Shown here one piece after another: positions 7,030 to 14,873 of a DNA stretch of 25,985 nt (its first letter is position 1; the number at the start of each line of letters is the position of its first letter). A program made the translations under genes and the position numbers. The stretch is from an uncultured Selenomonadales bacterium. Lineage in GTDB: Bacteria > Bacillota > Negativicutes > Selenomonadales > Selenomonadaceae. Under the pieces are notes generated by a model. That model was not told the origin of the DNA. It worked only from the letters and a program-made list of their open reading frames with translations, and made no database searches. The stretch covers positions 1 to 25,985 of the forward strand of contig CALFJC010000019.1 in assembly GCA_937877655.1 (NCBI GenBank). The letters run 5' to 3'.

Positions 7030-8961
7030 TCAATCAAAGTCAAATGCATATGCCGAAAGAATTTGTCTGCCGTCCGTAAAGTCAACGCCTTCCTTCAAGC
7101 CCCATTGCTCAAGAAACGGCTTAAGCTCTTTGTAAACGTCGGTAAAAAAAATGTGAATCGCGCCCTGCCAAAGAGTCTCGAAGAGTTTTTCTGTTTCAAT
7201 CTCTTCATTTTCATTTTCCAAAACATGATATTCTTCCGCCCGCAAATTGAAAAGTTTTTGGACGAGCATTGAATATTTCCCTTCGCCCAAAAAAATCGGC
7301 GGCTTCCTTCCGAAGGCGGGCAAAAGTTCATCAAGTGCATCCCGAATCATTTTGAGTGACTCTTTTTCCGGCGACAAAATTTTTGTGGAAAGAATGCTCC
7401 AAATTTCTTCAAGATAATCGGGATTTTTTTCCAACAAACATTTCCAACCGTTTGAACGGAGCTCGCGAAAGACAGCTTGCATTGCGTCGGTATTGGCGGG
7501 ATTTCTGAAAACGGCAACGTCGTTCATGCCGTATTTCCAAGCGAATTCAGGCAGAGAACCCCACAAAGATAAAATTTTTAGCGGATGTCGCGGCACATAA
7601 GTTCCGAAGCCGAGCTCCGCCGCCGCAAAAGATAAAGTCATATCCTCGCCGACCAATTTATATTTCTTGCTCCAAGATTTTGAAAGCATTGATTTCAAAT
7701 ATTCCCGCTCGAAAAACCACGAATGTCCGCCGAAGTCGACCGCGCAGGTTTCGGCATTGGGAAGTTTCCAGCCCGCCCAAATCCTTTTTTCTCGATAGTT
7801 TTCAAAATTTCTTATGAGTATTCCGTTCGTGACGAAGACGCCGCGATTTTGCATCATGTTTACGTGACAATTTTCAAGCCAACGTTCGCCGGGAATTGTA
7901 TCATCATCAAAAATGCAAACATAAGGCGATTTACAAATTTCTTCGGCAAACTCAAATCTTTTCCACACGCCGAAATTTTTCGCGGAAATTTTACAGGCAT
8001 CAAACTCACTCAAAATTTTGTCGTTCAATTCGATTTTATAATAATCGTCAATGCCGTCTTGATAAAGGAAAATTCTGCGCGGCTTGAGAGTTTGATTTTT
8101 AATCGCGGCGAGTTGTTGACTCAAAACCTGCGGGCGTTTGTAACAAGTCAAGACAACGTCGACATCAACGCTGATTTTTTTCCTGTCAAACATCCAACAA
8201 TTTTTATCTGAGGTGATACTTCCTTCCAATGCGTAGTATCGATTAATTTTTCCGTGCGTCATTAAGTCGGTTGCCGAGCCGAAGTCGACATAACAATTAT
8301 CGGGATTATTTTTGAAAAGCGCGGCGATAATCACGCAAGACAAAGGTCCCGCCGAAACGACATAAAGCAAATTTTTTTCGTGCCCCGTCTCGGAAATTAT
8401 TTGTCGGATTAAATTTTCGCCGTCCTCCTCCCAAAACTTAACGCAGTCATCGCTTACAAAATAATGATGCTTGACGTTAAGACGCCCGAATTTTTTATCC
8501 TTGCCGCGCCAATTCGTGATTAAAACGGCGTCGCGCTCCAACTTTTGAAAATTATTTTGAAATGCCTTGAAGTTGCCGTTAACCCAAATATTGGAAAAAG
8601 TTATGTTGGAAGATTTTATCTCGCGCAGATACCAATAATAAGCCGCCGAATCGCAACACGGACAGGAAATGCCGTAATAAAAATTCGGCGCATCAATTTT
8701 CAGCGATTCTTTGAGAGCCGCGCCCAAAGCTGTTTCACCCGAAATTTCCCAGCCGTCAATGCCCTTAAGTTTTTGACCAAGCATTATTCCACGCTCGCCG
8801 TCGGCACAACGCGACAAAGCAAAATTTTCTCCGCGCAGAATTTTATTCCAAAATTTTTTATACTCATCTCTGAGAAAAATAATTTTGTCGTCAGCCCGCG
8901 CAGAATCCGTCAAAGTCCAATGATTTTCCCGTTCGCACGTTATGTAAAATTTTTCAAGCAT
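7030..8961 (-). CDS. Two-domain glycosyltransferase (GT-D-like plus GT2) embedded in Kdo operon
   Basis: A 643-residue protein with at least two glycosyltransferase-like parts. Residues about 25-245 resemble the GT-D (DUF1792-type) fold, with SRCADGERG (D-x-E at 54-56) and a later FSNIWVNGNFKAF segment. Residues about 265-475 form a family-2 GT-A domain with VDVVLTCYKRPQVLSQQL, YQDG and the metal-binding FDDDTIPGERW (D352-D354), plus GEDMTLSFAAAELG. The last 140 residues (from about 500) are not recognised. The first in-frame ATG at 9036 would add 25 residues. The start at 8961 is chosen because it overlaps the kdsB stop as ATGA, as elsewhere in this operon. Position between kdsB and kdsA suggests it adds sugars to the LPS inner core or a linked glycan, but donor and acceptor cannot be deduced. 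The GT2 call is firm and the GT-D call moderate. Confidence 0.75.
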   Translation of the reverse strand: MLEKFYITCERENHWTLTDSARADDKIIFLRDEYKKFWNKILRGENFALSRCADGERGIMLGQKLKGIDGWEISGETALGAALKESLKIDAPNFYYGISCPCCDSAAYYWYLREIKSSNITFSNIWVNGNFKAFQNNFQKLERDAVLITNWRGKDKKFGRLNVKHHYFVSDDCVKFWEEDGENLIRQIISETGHEKNLLYVVSAGPLSCVIIAALFKNNPDNCYVDFGSATDLMTHGKINRYYALEGSITSDKNCWMFDRKKISVDVDVVLTCYKRPQVLSQQLAAIKNQTLKPRRIFLYQDGIDDYYKIELNDKILSEFDACKISAKNFGVWKRFEFAEEICKSPYVCIFDDDTIPGERWLENCHVNMMQNRGVFVTNGILIRNFENYREKRIWAGWKLPNAETCAVDFGGHSWFFEREYLKSMLSKSWSKKYKLVGEDMTLSFAAAELGFGTYVPRHPLKILSLWGSLPEFAWKYGMNDVAVFRNPANTDAMQAVFRELRSNGWKCLLEKNPDYLEEIWSILSTKILSPEKESLKMIRDALDELLPAFGRKPPIFLGEGKYSMLVQKLFNLRAEEYHVLENENEEIETEKLFETLWQGAIHIFFTDVYKELKPFLEQWGLKEGVDFTDGRQILSAYAFDFD

Positions 8962-9695
8962 CAGATTTTCTCCCCGCGATAAATTTCGTTGACAAGTTTT
9001 AAATCTTCTTCGGTATCGACGCCCACAAAGCGACACGAACTTTTTATCACGCGAATTTTAAAGCCGTTCTCCAAAGCGCGAAGTTGTTCGAGCGATTCGG
9101 ATTGTTCAAGCGGCGTCGGCTCCATTTTTGCATAGTTCAGCAAAAAATTTCGACGATAAGCGTAAATGCCAATGTGCTTGAAAACTTTTGCCTTGCCCGC
9201 ATTTCTCGGATAAGGAATCAGCGAACGCGAAAAATAAAGTGCGTCATTATTTTTGTCGAGAACAACTTTGACATTGTTTGGATTTTTCATTTCGTCCGCG
9301 TCGGAAAGCTCGGTCGCAACCGTCGCCATTTGCAAATTTTTATCCTTAACAAACTCGGCAACAAGTTCATCTATCAAAGCGGGTTCAATCAACGGCTCGT
9401 CGCCCTGAACATTCACGATAACTTCAACGTCAGAAAATTTCTCGGCGACTTCGGCAAGACGATCCGTTCCCGTTTTATGATCTGCGCGGGTCATAATCGC
9501 TTTTCCAAAATTTTTTTCGACGGCTTGTAAAATTCTTTCATCGTCCGTCGCAACAAAAACTTCCGCAACAGATTTTGCCGCCTTCGCCCGCTCGTAAACT
9601 CGACAAATCATCGGCTTGCCGCAAATATCTTTCAGCGGTTTGCCGGGCAGGCGCGTTGAGGAATACCGAGCAGGGATCACGCAAATTGATTTCAT
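8961..9695 (-). CDS. kdsB: KdsB, CMP-Kdo synthetase
   Basis: A 244-residue cytidylyltransferase that activates Kdo with CTP to CMP-Kdo, the donor for lipid A glycosylation. It begins ICVIPARYSSTRLPGKPL (nucleotide-binding loop) and contains VFVATDDERI, MTRADHKTGTDRLAE and VNVQGDEPLIEP, all diagnostic for KdsB. The length matches the family (about 248 residues). The frame runs up to 9836, but the start at 9695 has GGAG about 8 bases upstream and places the family motif at the N-terminus. The last four bases overlap the glycosyltransferase start. A promoter candidate lies just upstream at 9724-9752. Confidence 0.96.
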   Translation of the reverse strand: MKSICVIPARYSSTRLPGKPLKDICGKPMICRVYERAKAAKSVAEVFVATDDERILQAVEKNFGKAIMTRADHKTGTDRLAEVAEKFSDVEVIVNVQGDEPLIEPALIDELVAEFVKDKNLQMATVATELSDADEMKNPNNVKVVLDKNNDALYFSRSLIPYPRNAGKAKVFKHIGIYAYRRNFLLNYAKMEPTPLEQSESLEQLRALENGFKIRVIKSSCRFVGVDTEEDLKLVNEIYRGEKI

Positions 9696-9723
9696 CTCAA
9701 AACTCCTTCCGATTTTTTCTGTA

Positions 9724-9752
9724 AATATAACCGCCGCCGAAAAATTTTTCAA
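9724..9752 (-). promoter_or_regulatory. Candidate sigma-70 promoter for kdsB operon
   Basis: On the minus strand TTGAAA (9752-9747), a 17-base spacer and TATATT (9729-9724) lie 29 bases before the kdsB start. The -35 box overlaps the stop codon of the upstream membrane-protein gene. This would allow kdsB and downstream genes to be transcribed independently of that gene. Confidence 0.55.
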
Positions 9753-10381
9753 CCTCTTAAAAGCTCCGCCGTAAAAATAACTTTGCCCTTGTCGGCGTGA
9801 ACAGAATATTTTATCCAACCGCGCTGTGTCGTCCAATCGTAAGTTCCTTCTGTCGAAACTTCTTTCAGCATTCGCAAATCGCGAAAGACTTCACTGCGAT
9901 CATCTTTGTCGAGTTCGGGATTGAGTGTCGCGATTAAAAGTCCCAAAACATTAATCGTCTGAAAAGATTCATCTTTTGTTTCTGGCTCGGTAAAAATTTT
10001 CAGTTCGGTAATTTGTTCGCCGTCAAGGGTTCCGACAAGTTTTAATTTCGGCGTGAACTCGTAAGAAAAATTTTTATCTTCGACAGTCAATTTATCAATC
10101 GTCAAGCCCAAATTCGGAGCGAGTTTCTGCGCGGCGGCATTAAATTTTTCTCTGAACTCTTCTGTCGTCAAACTCTGTTCAAAACCTTTTTTACTGCCGA
10201 AAATATTTTCGACATTGCCCGCAGAAATATTTGCGTAAAGGAAAAACGCCAAGCAGGCGGCGGCGAGTACAAAATTAGTTTTCTTGTCGAAAGTCGAATA
10301 TTTATACATGAAGAGCCAGCCGAGCGGCGGAATGAAAATGCAAAGCGTGAGCATCGCCGCAGTTTTTATGTAGGTTGTCAA
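9749..10381 (-). CDS. Small membrane-anchored protein of unknown function
   Basis: I do not recognise this 210-residue protein. It has two hydrophobic helices near the N-terminus (about residues 8-25, containing LTLCIFIPPLGWLFMY, and 37-53, containing FVLAAACLAFFLYA). A soluble domain of about 150 residues follows, rich in charged residues and beta-type stretches, ending WIKYSVHADKGKVIFTAELLRG. An ATG at 10408 overlaps the AGGAGG ribosome binding site itself. The TTG at 10381, eight bases after that site, is therefore the more likely start. It precedes kdsB by 53 bases on the same strand, but a promoter candidate lies in between, so a functional link to LPS is uncertain. It may act in the cell envelope. 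Confidence 0.7.
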   Translation of the reverse strand: MTTYIKTAAMLTLCIFIPPLGWLFMYKYSTFDKKTNFVLAAACLAFFLYANISAGNVENIFGSKKGFEQSLTTEEFREKFNAAAQKLAPNLGLTIDKLTVEDKNFSYEFTPKLKLVGTLDGEQITELKIFTEPETKDESFQTINVLGLLIATLNPELDKDDRSEVFRDLRMLKEVSTEGTYDWTTQRGWIKYSVHADKGKVIFTAELLRG

Positions 10382-10441
10382 AAGAAAACCTCCTTTAGAT
10401 GTCAACAAAAATCAAGGAAGAATAAAATTCAGCGAAAATCA

Positions 10442-10683
10442 GGGCGCACAGGACGTGCGGCAACGTGACGTTGCATCCAACGGGTACACTCCAACTTTTT
10501 AAGTGGGTCTTTGGGCGAAGGAAAAGCAATTTGCAATTAGTAATGAAAAAATTTGTAGCGGATGGCAGAGACACGGGCGCACAGGGATGTGCGCCCGCCG
10601 GCAACGAAAACAGGATGTTTTCTTGCCGGTCTAAGCGCGTTTCTTTTTGCTACTTTTTCTTTGGCGCAACAAAGAAAAATTAG
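10442..10683 (+). ncRNA. Hairpin-rich intergenic element, candidate structured RNA or dispersed repeat
   Basis: This 240-base stretch has no credible gene but at least five hairpins read on the plus strand. They are CGCAC/GTGCG around AGGAC (10445-10459), GCAACG/CGTTGC (10460-10474), a perfect 9-bp stem GGGCGCACA/TGTGCGCCC with loop GGGA (10575-10596), a 14-bp stem with one bulge and loop GGA (about 10598-10630), and a 13-of-14-bp stem CTACTTTTTCTTTG with loop GCGCAA (10650-10683). Three loops present GGA in ACAGGA or ACAGGGA context. The last hairpin looks like a widely dispersed intergenic repeat I associate with many bacterial genomes (from memory). The short frame across it looks like a by-product. 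Whether it is transcribed is unknown. The flanking bases 10382-10441 and 10684-10766 show nothing I can name. Confidence 0.6.
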
Positions 10684-10766
10684 ATCCTAAACACAAAAAT
10701 TGATTTTGGATTGAAGTCACGATACGCCGAGATGGTTTTGCGTGCCCACTTTAGGAAAAAGGGGGC

Positions 10767-10799
10767 AAAAAAATTCAGCCCGCCAACACATGACGGGCT
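10767..10799 (-). terminator. Intrinsic terminator of the PTS gene
   Basis: On the minus strand AGCCCGTCA and TGGCGGGCT form a 9-bp stem (one T-G pair) around the loop TGTGT (10799-10777). GAA and seven U residues follow (plus-strand A-run 10767-10773). It lies about 50 bases past the PTS stop codon. Confidence 0.88.
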
Positions 10800-10850
10800 T
10801 TAACTTAAGGAAGAATATTATTCACTCGGAAATTTGAAAACGAGAACGAC

Positions 10851-13049
10851 TCAGCCGAGAACTTCAAGCAAGTCGTCTGCGCCCGCCTTGACATCGCCTG
10901 TCTTGAGCGGACGAACCGTGCCGTAAGCGGAAGAATTGGTAACAATAAGCGGTGTGGTAACAGGATAACCCGCCTTGTGAATCGCGTCAATGTCGAAGGT
11001 AACAAGCAAGTCGCCGCGTTTGACTTCCTGCCCGTCCGTAACATGAACTTCAAAATGTTCGCCGTTGAGTTTAACGGTGTCAATGCCGATATGCATAAGA
11101 AGTTCCGCGCCGCCCGGCGTAACCATGCCGACTGCATGTTTGGTCGGGAAGATAAGAGTAATTGTGCCGTCGCAAGGAGCAAGGAGTTTACCTTCACTCG
11201 GCTCAACAGCAACGCCGTCGCCCATTGCACGAGATGCAAAACCGTCGTCGGGAACTTCGTTCATGAGCATCATACGACCTGTAAGGTGTGCGCCAAAGGT
11301 TTCGTCCGGCATCTTGGGTTTTTCGGGTTCAGCCGCCGCCGCAGCTCCGCCGCCGCTTGCGCCTTCCAGAATCGAACGATCAATCTTGCCTGCGCGAATG
11401 TCTTCAACAAATTCTTCAAAGTTCGCCTTAACAATCGTAACGCTCGGTCCGTAAATAACCTGAATCGCATTGCCCTTGATGACAACGCCGCCCGCGCCCG
11501 TCGATTTCAAAACAGCTTCATTGACTTTCGAGCCGTCAACCAAAGTCAAGCGGAGACGAGTTGCACAGCAGTCAATTTCAGTGACGTTATCGACGCCGCC
11601 GACACCGCCAAGGATCGTCGCAGATTTTTGCTGGTCAGGAGTAAGGCTTGAAAGAGCCGCAGAACCTGCGCCGCCGCCCGCAACACCAACGCCCGTAGCT
11701 TTGCGGTATTCGTCTTTGGACATCATCTTAACTTCTTCATCATCAGCCTCGCGACCCGGAGTCTTCAGATCCCATTTCATGATGAAGAATTTAAACGTAA
11801 CGAAGTAAATCACGGCGAACACTGCGAACAACGGCAACATCATAACCCAATTTGTCTTGTCATTGCCCGGCAAGACGCCGTAAAGGATAAAGTCAATCAA
11901 ACCGTCAGAGAACGTTGTACCCATTGCGATGCCCATGATATGGCAAGCCGCAAATGAGCAACCCGCAAAGAATACGTGAATCATGAAAAGTTCTTTTGCG
12001 AGGAACAAGAAAGTAAATTCGATAGGCTCGGTGATACCGGTAAGGAACGAAGTTAAGCCGACCGAGAACAACAGAGAACCTGCCGCCTTTTTCTTTTCGG
12101 GACGAGCGCAGGTGTACATTGCAAAAGCCGCCGCCGGAAGACCCGCCATCATGAATGGGAATTTACCCATCAAAAAACGAGCCGCATCAACCGAAAAATG
12201 CTCCGTGTTCGGCGAAGCCAATTCTGCAAAGAAAATGTTCTGCGCGCCCATGACCGTTTGTCCGTCAATAACTGCAGTACCGCCAAGACCTGTCTGCCAG
12301 AAGGGCAGGTAGAAAATATGATGCAAGCCAAACGGAATCAGCGCACGTTCACAGCAACCGAAGAAGAAAGTTCCGAAATAACCCGCCGCTTGAACTATGC
12401 CGCCGAGAGCGAAAATGCCGCTCTGAACAAAAGGCCAAACGAAATACAGAATAACGCCCGTCACGATACCGAAAATCATACAAACAATCGGGACAAAGCG
12501 CGTGCCGCCAAAGAATGAAAACGCGGGCGGGAGTTGCATTTTATAATAACGATTGCAAAGCTCAGCCGCAACCAAGCCCGTAATGATACCCGCGAAAACA
12601 CCCATCTGCAATGTCGTAATACCAAGAACAGATGTTATCGCACCTTCCTTGACGCTGGGATCAATCGAGCCGTCCGCATGAAGTGAACCGTCGAGACCCA
12701 AGAATACGTGAATCGTCGTCAAAAGTACAAGATAAAAAATTGCTGCGCCGAGAACAGCGATACCTTTTTCTTTTTTCGCCATACCAAGCGCGACTGCCAA
12801 TGCAAAGATTAAAGGCAAATTGCCGAAAATGGCTCCGCCGACGTTTGAAAGAATCAACATGAAACTGAACAGCGCACTGCCGGGATGAAGAGTAGCCTCC
12901 AAGCCGTAAGCCGCGATTGTCGTAGGATTCGAGAACGACGCACCGATACCCAACAAAACGCCCGCGAACGGCAAAACGGCAATCGGCAGAAACAATGACT
13001 TACCGATCTGTTGCGCTACGGCAAATGCCGAACTTCCGCCTTCACTCAT
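10851..13049 (-). CDS. PTS glucose/glucosamine-type transporter, fused EIICBA
   Basis: A 732-residue phosphotransferase permease that imports and phosphorylates a hexose. Domain order is C-B-A. EIIC (residues 1 to about 425) is strongly hydrophobic with FGLHHIFYLPFW and the sugar-site motif GITEPIEF (338-345). EIIB (about 470-550) carries the phosphocysteine in CCATRLR (C495 aligns with the DAC-x-TRLR cysteine). EIIA (about 580-732) has TKHAVGM (H638) and the phosphohistidine in LLMHIGIDTVKL (H653). Gly/Ala-rich linkers join the domains. The FGLHH segment resembles PtsG/GamP more than NagE, so glucose or glucosamine is favoured over GlcNAc, but substrate cannot be fixed from sequence. The start has AAGGAGG nearby. 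It is a single-gene unit with its own promoter (13216-13244) and terminator, unrelated to the LPS operon downstream. Confidence 0.93.
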   Translation of the reverse strand: MSEGGSSAFAVAQQIGKSLFLPIAVLPFAGVLLGIGASFSNPTTIAAYGLEATLHPGSALFSFMLILSNVGGAIFGNLPLIFALAVALGMAKKEKGIAVLGAAIFYLVLLTTIHVFLGLDGSLHADGSIDPSVKEGAITSVLGITTLQMGVFAGIITGLVAAELCNRYYKMQLPPAFSFFGGTRFVPIVCMIFGIVTGVILYFVWPFVQSGIFALGGIVQAAGYFGTFFFGCCERALIPFGLHHIFYLPFWQTGLGGTAVIDGQTVMGAQNIFFAELASPNTEHFSVDAARFLMGKFPFMMAGLPAAAFAMYTCARPEKKKAAGSLLFSVGLTSFLTGITEPIEFTFLFLAKELFMIHVFFAGCSFAACHIMGIAMGTTFSDGLIDFILYGVLPGNDKTNWVMMLPLFAVFAVIYFVTFKFFIMKWDLKTPGREADDEEVKMMSKDEYRKATGVGVAGGGAGSAALSSLTPDQQKSATILGGVGGVDNVTEIDCCATRLRLTLVDGSKVNEAVLKSTGAGGVVIKGNAIQVIYGPSVTIVKANFEEFVEDIRAGKIDRSILEGASGGGAAAAAEPEKPKMPDETFGAHLTGRMMLMNEVPDDGFASRAMGDGVAVEPSEGKLLAPCDGTITLIFPTKHAVGMVTPGGAELLMHIGIDTVKLNGEHFEVHVTDGQEVKRGDLLVTFDIDAIHKAGYPVTTPLIVTNSSAYGTVRPLKTGDVKAGADDLLEVLG

Positions 13050-13133
13050 TTTAAAACCTCCTTACCCTTAAACAAAAAATTTCTTCCGAGTGAAACAATA
13101 TCCTCCTTCCCCCCACATTTTTATTTTTTATTT

Positions 13134-13199
13134 GGAGCTAAAACCCACTCTGCTCCTTCTTGCAAAGGGAGGATGCCCTTGACGAGCTTCCTCCCCTGC
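13134..13199 (-). promoter_or_regulatory. Structured leader upstream of the PTS gene
   Basis: Between the predicted PTS transcription start (about 13209) and the gene lie two hairpins. The first, at 13199-13162, pairs GGGAGGA with TCCTCCC and adds outer GCA/TGC pairs. The second, at 13156-13134, pairs GGAGC with GCTCC. No U-run follows either on the minus strand, so a classical attenuator is not evident. The leader of about 160 bases is long for a simple operon and could bind a regulator, or it may be a degenerate dispersed repeat. The rest of 13050-13359 holds the promoter and the PTS ribosome binding site only. Confidence 0.45.
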
Positions 13200-13215
13200 A
13201 AAAATATTTTCAGTG

Positions 13216-13244
13216 ATTATAAACGACGAATTTTCTTTTGTCTA
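13216..13244 (-). promoter_or_regulatory. Promoter of the PTS gene
   Basis: On the minus strand TAGACA (13244-13239), exactly 17 bases, then a consensus TATAAT (13221-13216). The predicted start is about 160 bases ahead of the PTS start codon. It lies after the end of the NYN gene, so the PTS gene is an independent unit. Confidence 0.75.
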
Positions 13245-13359
13245 CCGATTATCAATAAAAAATTTCAGAAAATTTTTCTGTCGCGTTTTTCAATAATCAG
13301 AATTTATAGGTGGCAGTTACAACATTTTTTTCCGACTTCAGACATAACAATTTCAAACA

Positions 13360-14403
13360 TCATACCTTGCAACGATAAGAATTTTCTTTCAGTTCATAAA
13401 GGTTTGGAAATGCCGAAATAAATTTGCTCAATTTGCTGTGCCCCGAACCTTTTATGGTAAGATTTTTTTGCATAATGGCATTGCCCGCTTGCCCCAAGTT
13501 CACAAAGCCCGTTGCGTCGCTGTGATCCTTCGCCGTCTCGCGCAAAACGTCATGAATCGGCTGAAATTTATCGCCAAAAGTCTTTTGGCAACGGTAACAG
13601 AAATTTTGCCCCGTAATGTCTTGCCGAACGTCATATAATTTCGGAAAAGCAATTATAAAGTCTCTCAACTGATTAAAACCGAAATCGCGGACAGTAAATC
13701 CGAGATTTTTACTTATCAAAGCGGCTCTTGCGTCGTTGAGTGAAACAAATCCTTCCGAGTCGCCGTGAATTCTTGTCGCCGCGCACAAAACGTCATGAAT
13801 CTGTTGGATTTTTTTATCGCGTTCGTTGTTTCCGTCGTTTATAGAAACAACTTTGGGGCTCGTGACAATTTTTGGCGGAGCGGACAGCTTTTCTTCGTCA
13901 AAAAGCGACATTTGCACAGCCGATTTTTTTTCGGGCGGAGATTTTTTCTTAGGAGCAACGGGAATTTCAATTTCTGCAGGAATATCTAGCTCAATAAACT
14001 CATCGCAAGCCAAACGAAAGGCATTCGACGCTTGAGCATTGCCCATTCCGATAATTTTTATCCCGCCTTCGCGCAGGCGAATTGCAAGCGGAGTAAAATC
14101 GCTGTCGTTGGAGACCAACGCAAAAATTTCCGCCTTGCCGCCATAAAGAACGTCCATTGCGTCAATCGTCAAAGACATGTCGGTTGCATTTTTCCCCGTA
14201 ACATAATCGGGTTGCTGAACTGCGCGGAAAGAAAAATTTAAAATGCATTCGTTCCAACTGTGCAGAGAAGTTTTTTCCCAGTTGCCGTAGATTCTTCGGA
14301 TAAAAATTTCGCCGCGACTGCCCAATGTCTCCATAATTTGCTTGCCGAACTTCGCTGAAATGTTATCCGCGTCAATGAACAGTGCGATTTTTTTTGCCGT
14401 CAT
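13360..14403 (-). CDS. NYN-domain RNase-like protein with two OST-HTH/LOTUS domains
   Basis: A 347-residue protein. Residues 1 to about 140 form a NYN (PIN-like, LabA/DUF88) domain with the acidic residues expected for a metal-dependent nuclease: FIDADN (D11, D13), NATDMSLTIDAMD (D75, D81) and SNDSDF (D100, D102). A low-complexity linker rich in Pro, Lys and Ser follows (about 145-195). Two similar OST-HTH (LOTUS) domains come next, each beginning with IHDVL and ending FP-L-Y (about 198-270 and 282-345); LOTUS domains bind RNA or protein partners. It is probably a cytoplasmic RNA-processing or RNA-decay protein, but no substrate is known. The start has GAGG upstream and lies 7 bases after the 91-residue gene, with which it shares a promoter. 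Confidence 0.88.
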   Translation of the reverse strand: MTAKKIALFIDADNISAKFGKQIMETLGSRGEIFIRRIYGNWEKTSLHSWNECILNFSFRAVQQPDYVTGKNATDMSLTIDAMDVLYGGKAEIFALVSNDSDFTPLAIRLREGGIKIIGMGNAQASNAFRLACDEFIELDIPAEIEIPVAPKKKSPPEKKSAVQMSLFDEEKLSAPPKIVTSPKVVSINDGNNERDKKIQQIHDVLCAATRIHGDSEGFVSLNDARAALISKNLGFTVRDFGFNQLRDFIIAFPKLYDVRQDITGQNFCYRCQKTFGDKFQPIHDVLRETAKDHSDATGFVNLGQAGNAIMQKNLTIKGSGHSKLSKFISAFPNLYELKENSYRCKV

Positions 14404-14410
14404 AAAAACC

Positions 14411-14686
14411 TCAATAACAATCTATCTCGCGAATCGCTCCGAATCGAATATAATCGCTCGCAGAAACAGGATCGCCTTCGGTTATCGCCAATTCGACCGT
14501 TTTTAGATCGTCCGTCGCAATTTGAATCCGATCCGCGCCGTATTCTTCCTTAACTTTTTTCCAAAGATTTTTGCGCGAAGTTTTCGTGTCCCTGTAGACG
14601 GCGCGATTATAAAAAATGTTCATTGTCGATTCGTTTTTGGCGGCGTCGCAGTTGAAAAAAATAAATGCTTTGCCAACTTTAGCCAT
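14411..14686 (-). CDS. Small conserved-looking protein of unknown function, paired with NYN gene
   Basis: A 91-residue soluble protein that I do not recognise. It begins MAKVGKAFIFFNCDAAKNES and ends SASDYIRFGAIREIDCY. It has no signal peptide, membrane helix or obvious DNA-binding motif. The open frame extends to 14773, but the start at 14686 has GGAAG about 9 bases upstream and lies downstream of a consensus promoter (14727-14755), which sits inside the longer frame. The gene is directly followed by the NYN-LOTUS gene (7-base gap). A joint role in RNA metabolism is a guess from this pairing. Confidence 0.7.
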   Translation of the reverse strand: MAKVGKAFIFFNCDAAKNESTMNIFYNRAVYRDTKTSRKNLWKKVKEEYGADRIQIATDDLKTVELAITEGDPVSASDYIRFGAIREIDCY

Positions 14687-14726
14687 AAAAAAAACTTCCT
14701 TTCCAAAATTTTTAAAACACGCGGCG

Positions 14727-14755
14727 ATTATAACCAATTTGCCGAGTTCGCGCAA
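14727..14755 (-). promoter_or_regulatory. Promoter of the 91-residue protein/NYN unit
   Basis: On the minus strand TTGCGC (14755-14750), 17 bases, then TATAAT (14732-14727), about 40 bases before the 91-residue gene. It is divergent from the suf promoter, whose -35 box begins 12 bases away. Confidence 0.65.
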
Positions 14756-14766
14756 TGCTTTTGTAT

Positions 14767-14794
14767 TTGACAAATAATTTTGCTCGGCTAAAAT
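14767..14794 (+). promoter_or_regulatory. Promoter of sufCB
   Basis: A consensus TTGACA (14767-14772), 16 bases, then TAAAAT (14789-14794). Transcription would start near 14801, just before the octamer array, giving a leader of about 95 bases. Confidence 0.7.
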
Positions 14795-14805
14795 ATTTTT
14801 GAACA

Positions 14806-14873
14806 GATCGAAAGATCATAAGATTGAAAGGTGGAAAGTACTTTCAATCTTTCCATCTTTTAATCTTTCCATC
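14806..14873. repeat. Mirror-symmetric octamer repeat array in the sufCB leader
   Basis: Four octamers of the form GATnGAAA (GATCGAAA, GATCATAA, GATTGAAA, GGTGGAAA; 14806-14837), a central GTAC (14838-14841), then four octamers in inverted orientation (TTTCAATC, TTTCCATC, TTTTAATC, TTTCCATC; 14842-14873). The arms can pair at 26 of 32 positions, or in a shifted register with an 11-bp perfect stem (14820-14830 with 14841-14851). It lies wholly in the predicted 5' leader of sufC and ends about 10 bases before its ribosome binding site. Confidence 0.85.

Noticed and set aside
10465..10683. A 72-codon plus-strand frame ending in a run of Phe, Tyr and Lys residues
   Set aside because: It lies entirely within the hairpin-rich element, has no ribosome binding site, and its aromatic stretch is just the pyrimidine-rich stem read as codons.
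13260..13295. CAGAAAA/TTTTCTG dyad followed by a short T-run after the NYN gene on the minus strand
   Set aside because: The stem is only about 5 bp once a loop is allowed, it is AT-rich, and it lies about 80 bases past the stop codon, so it is too weak to call a terminator.
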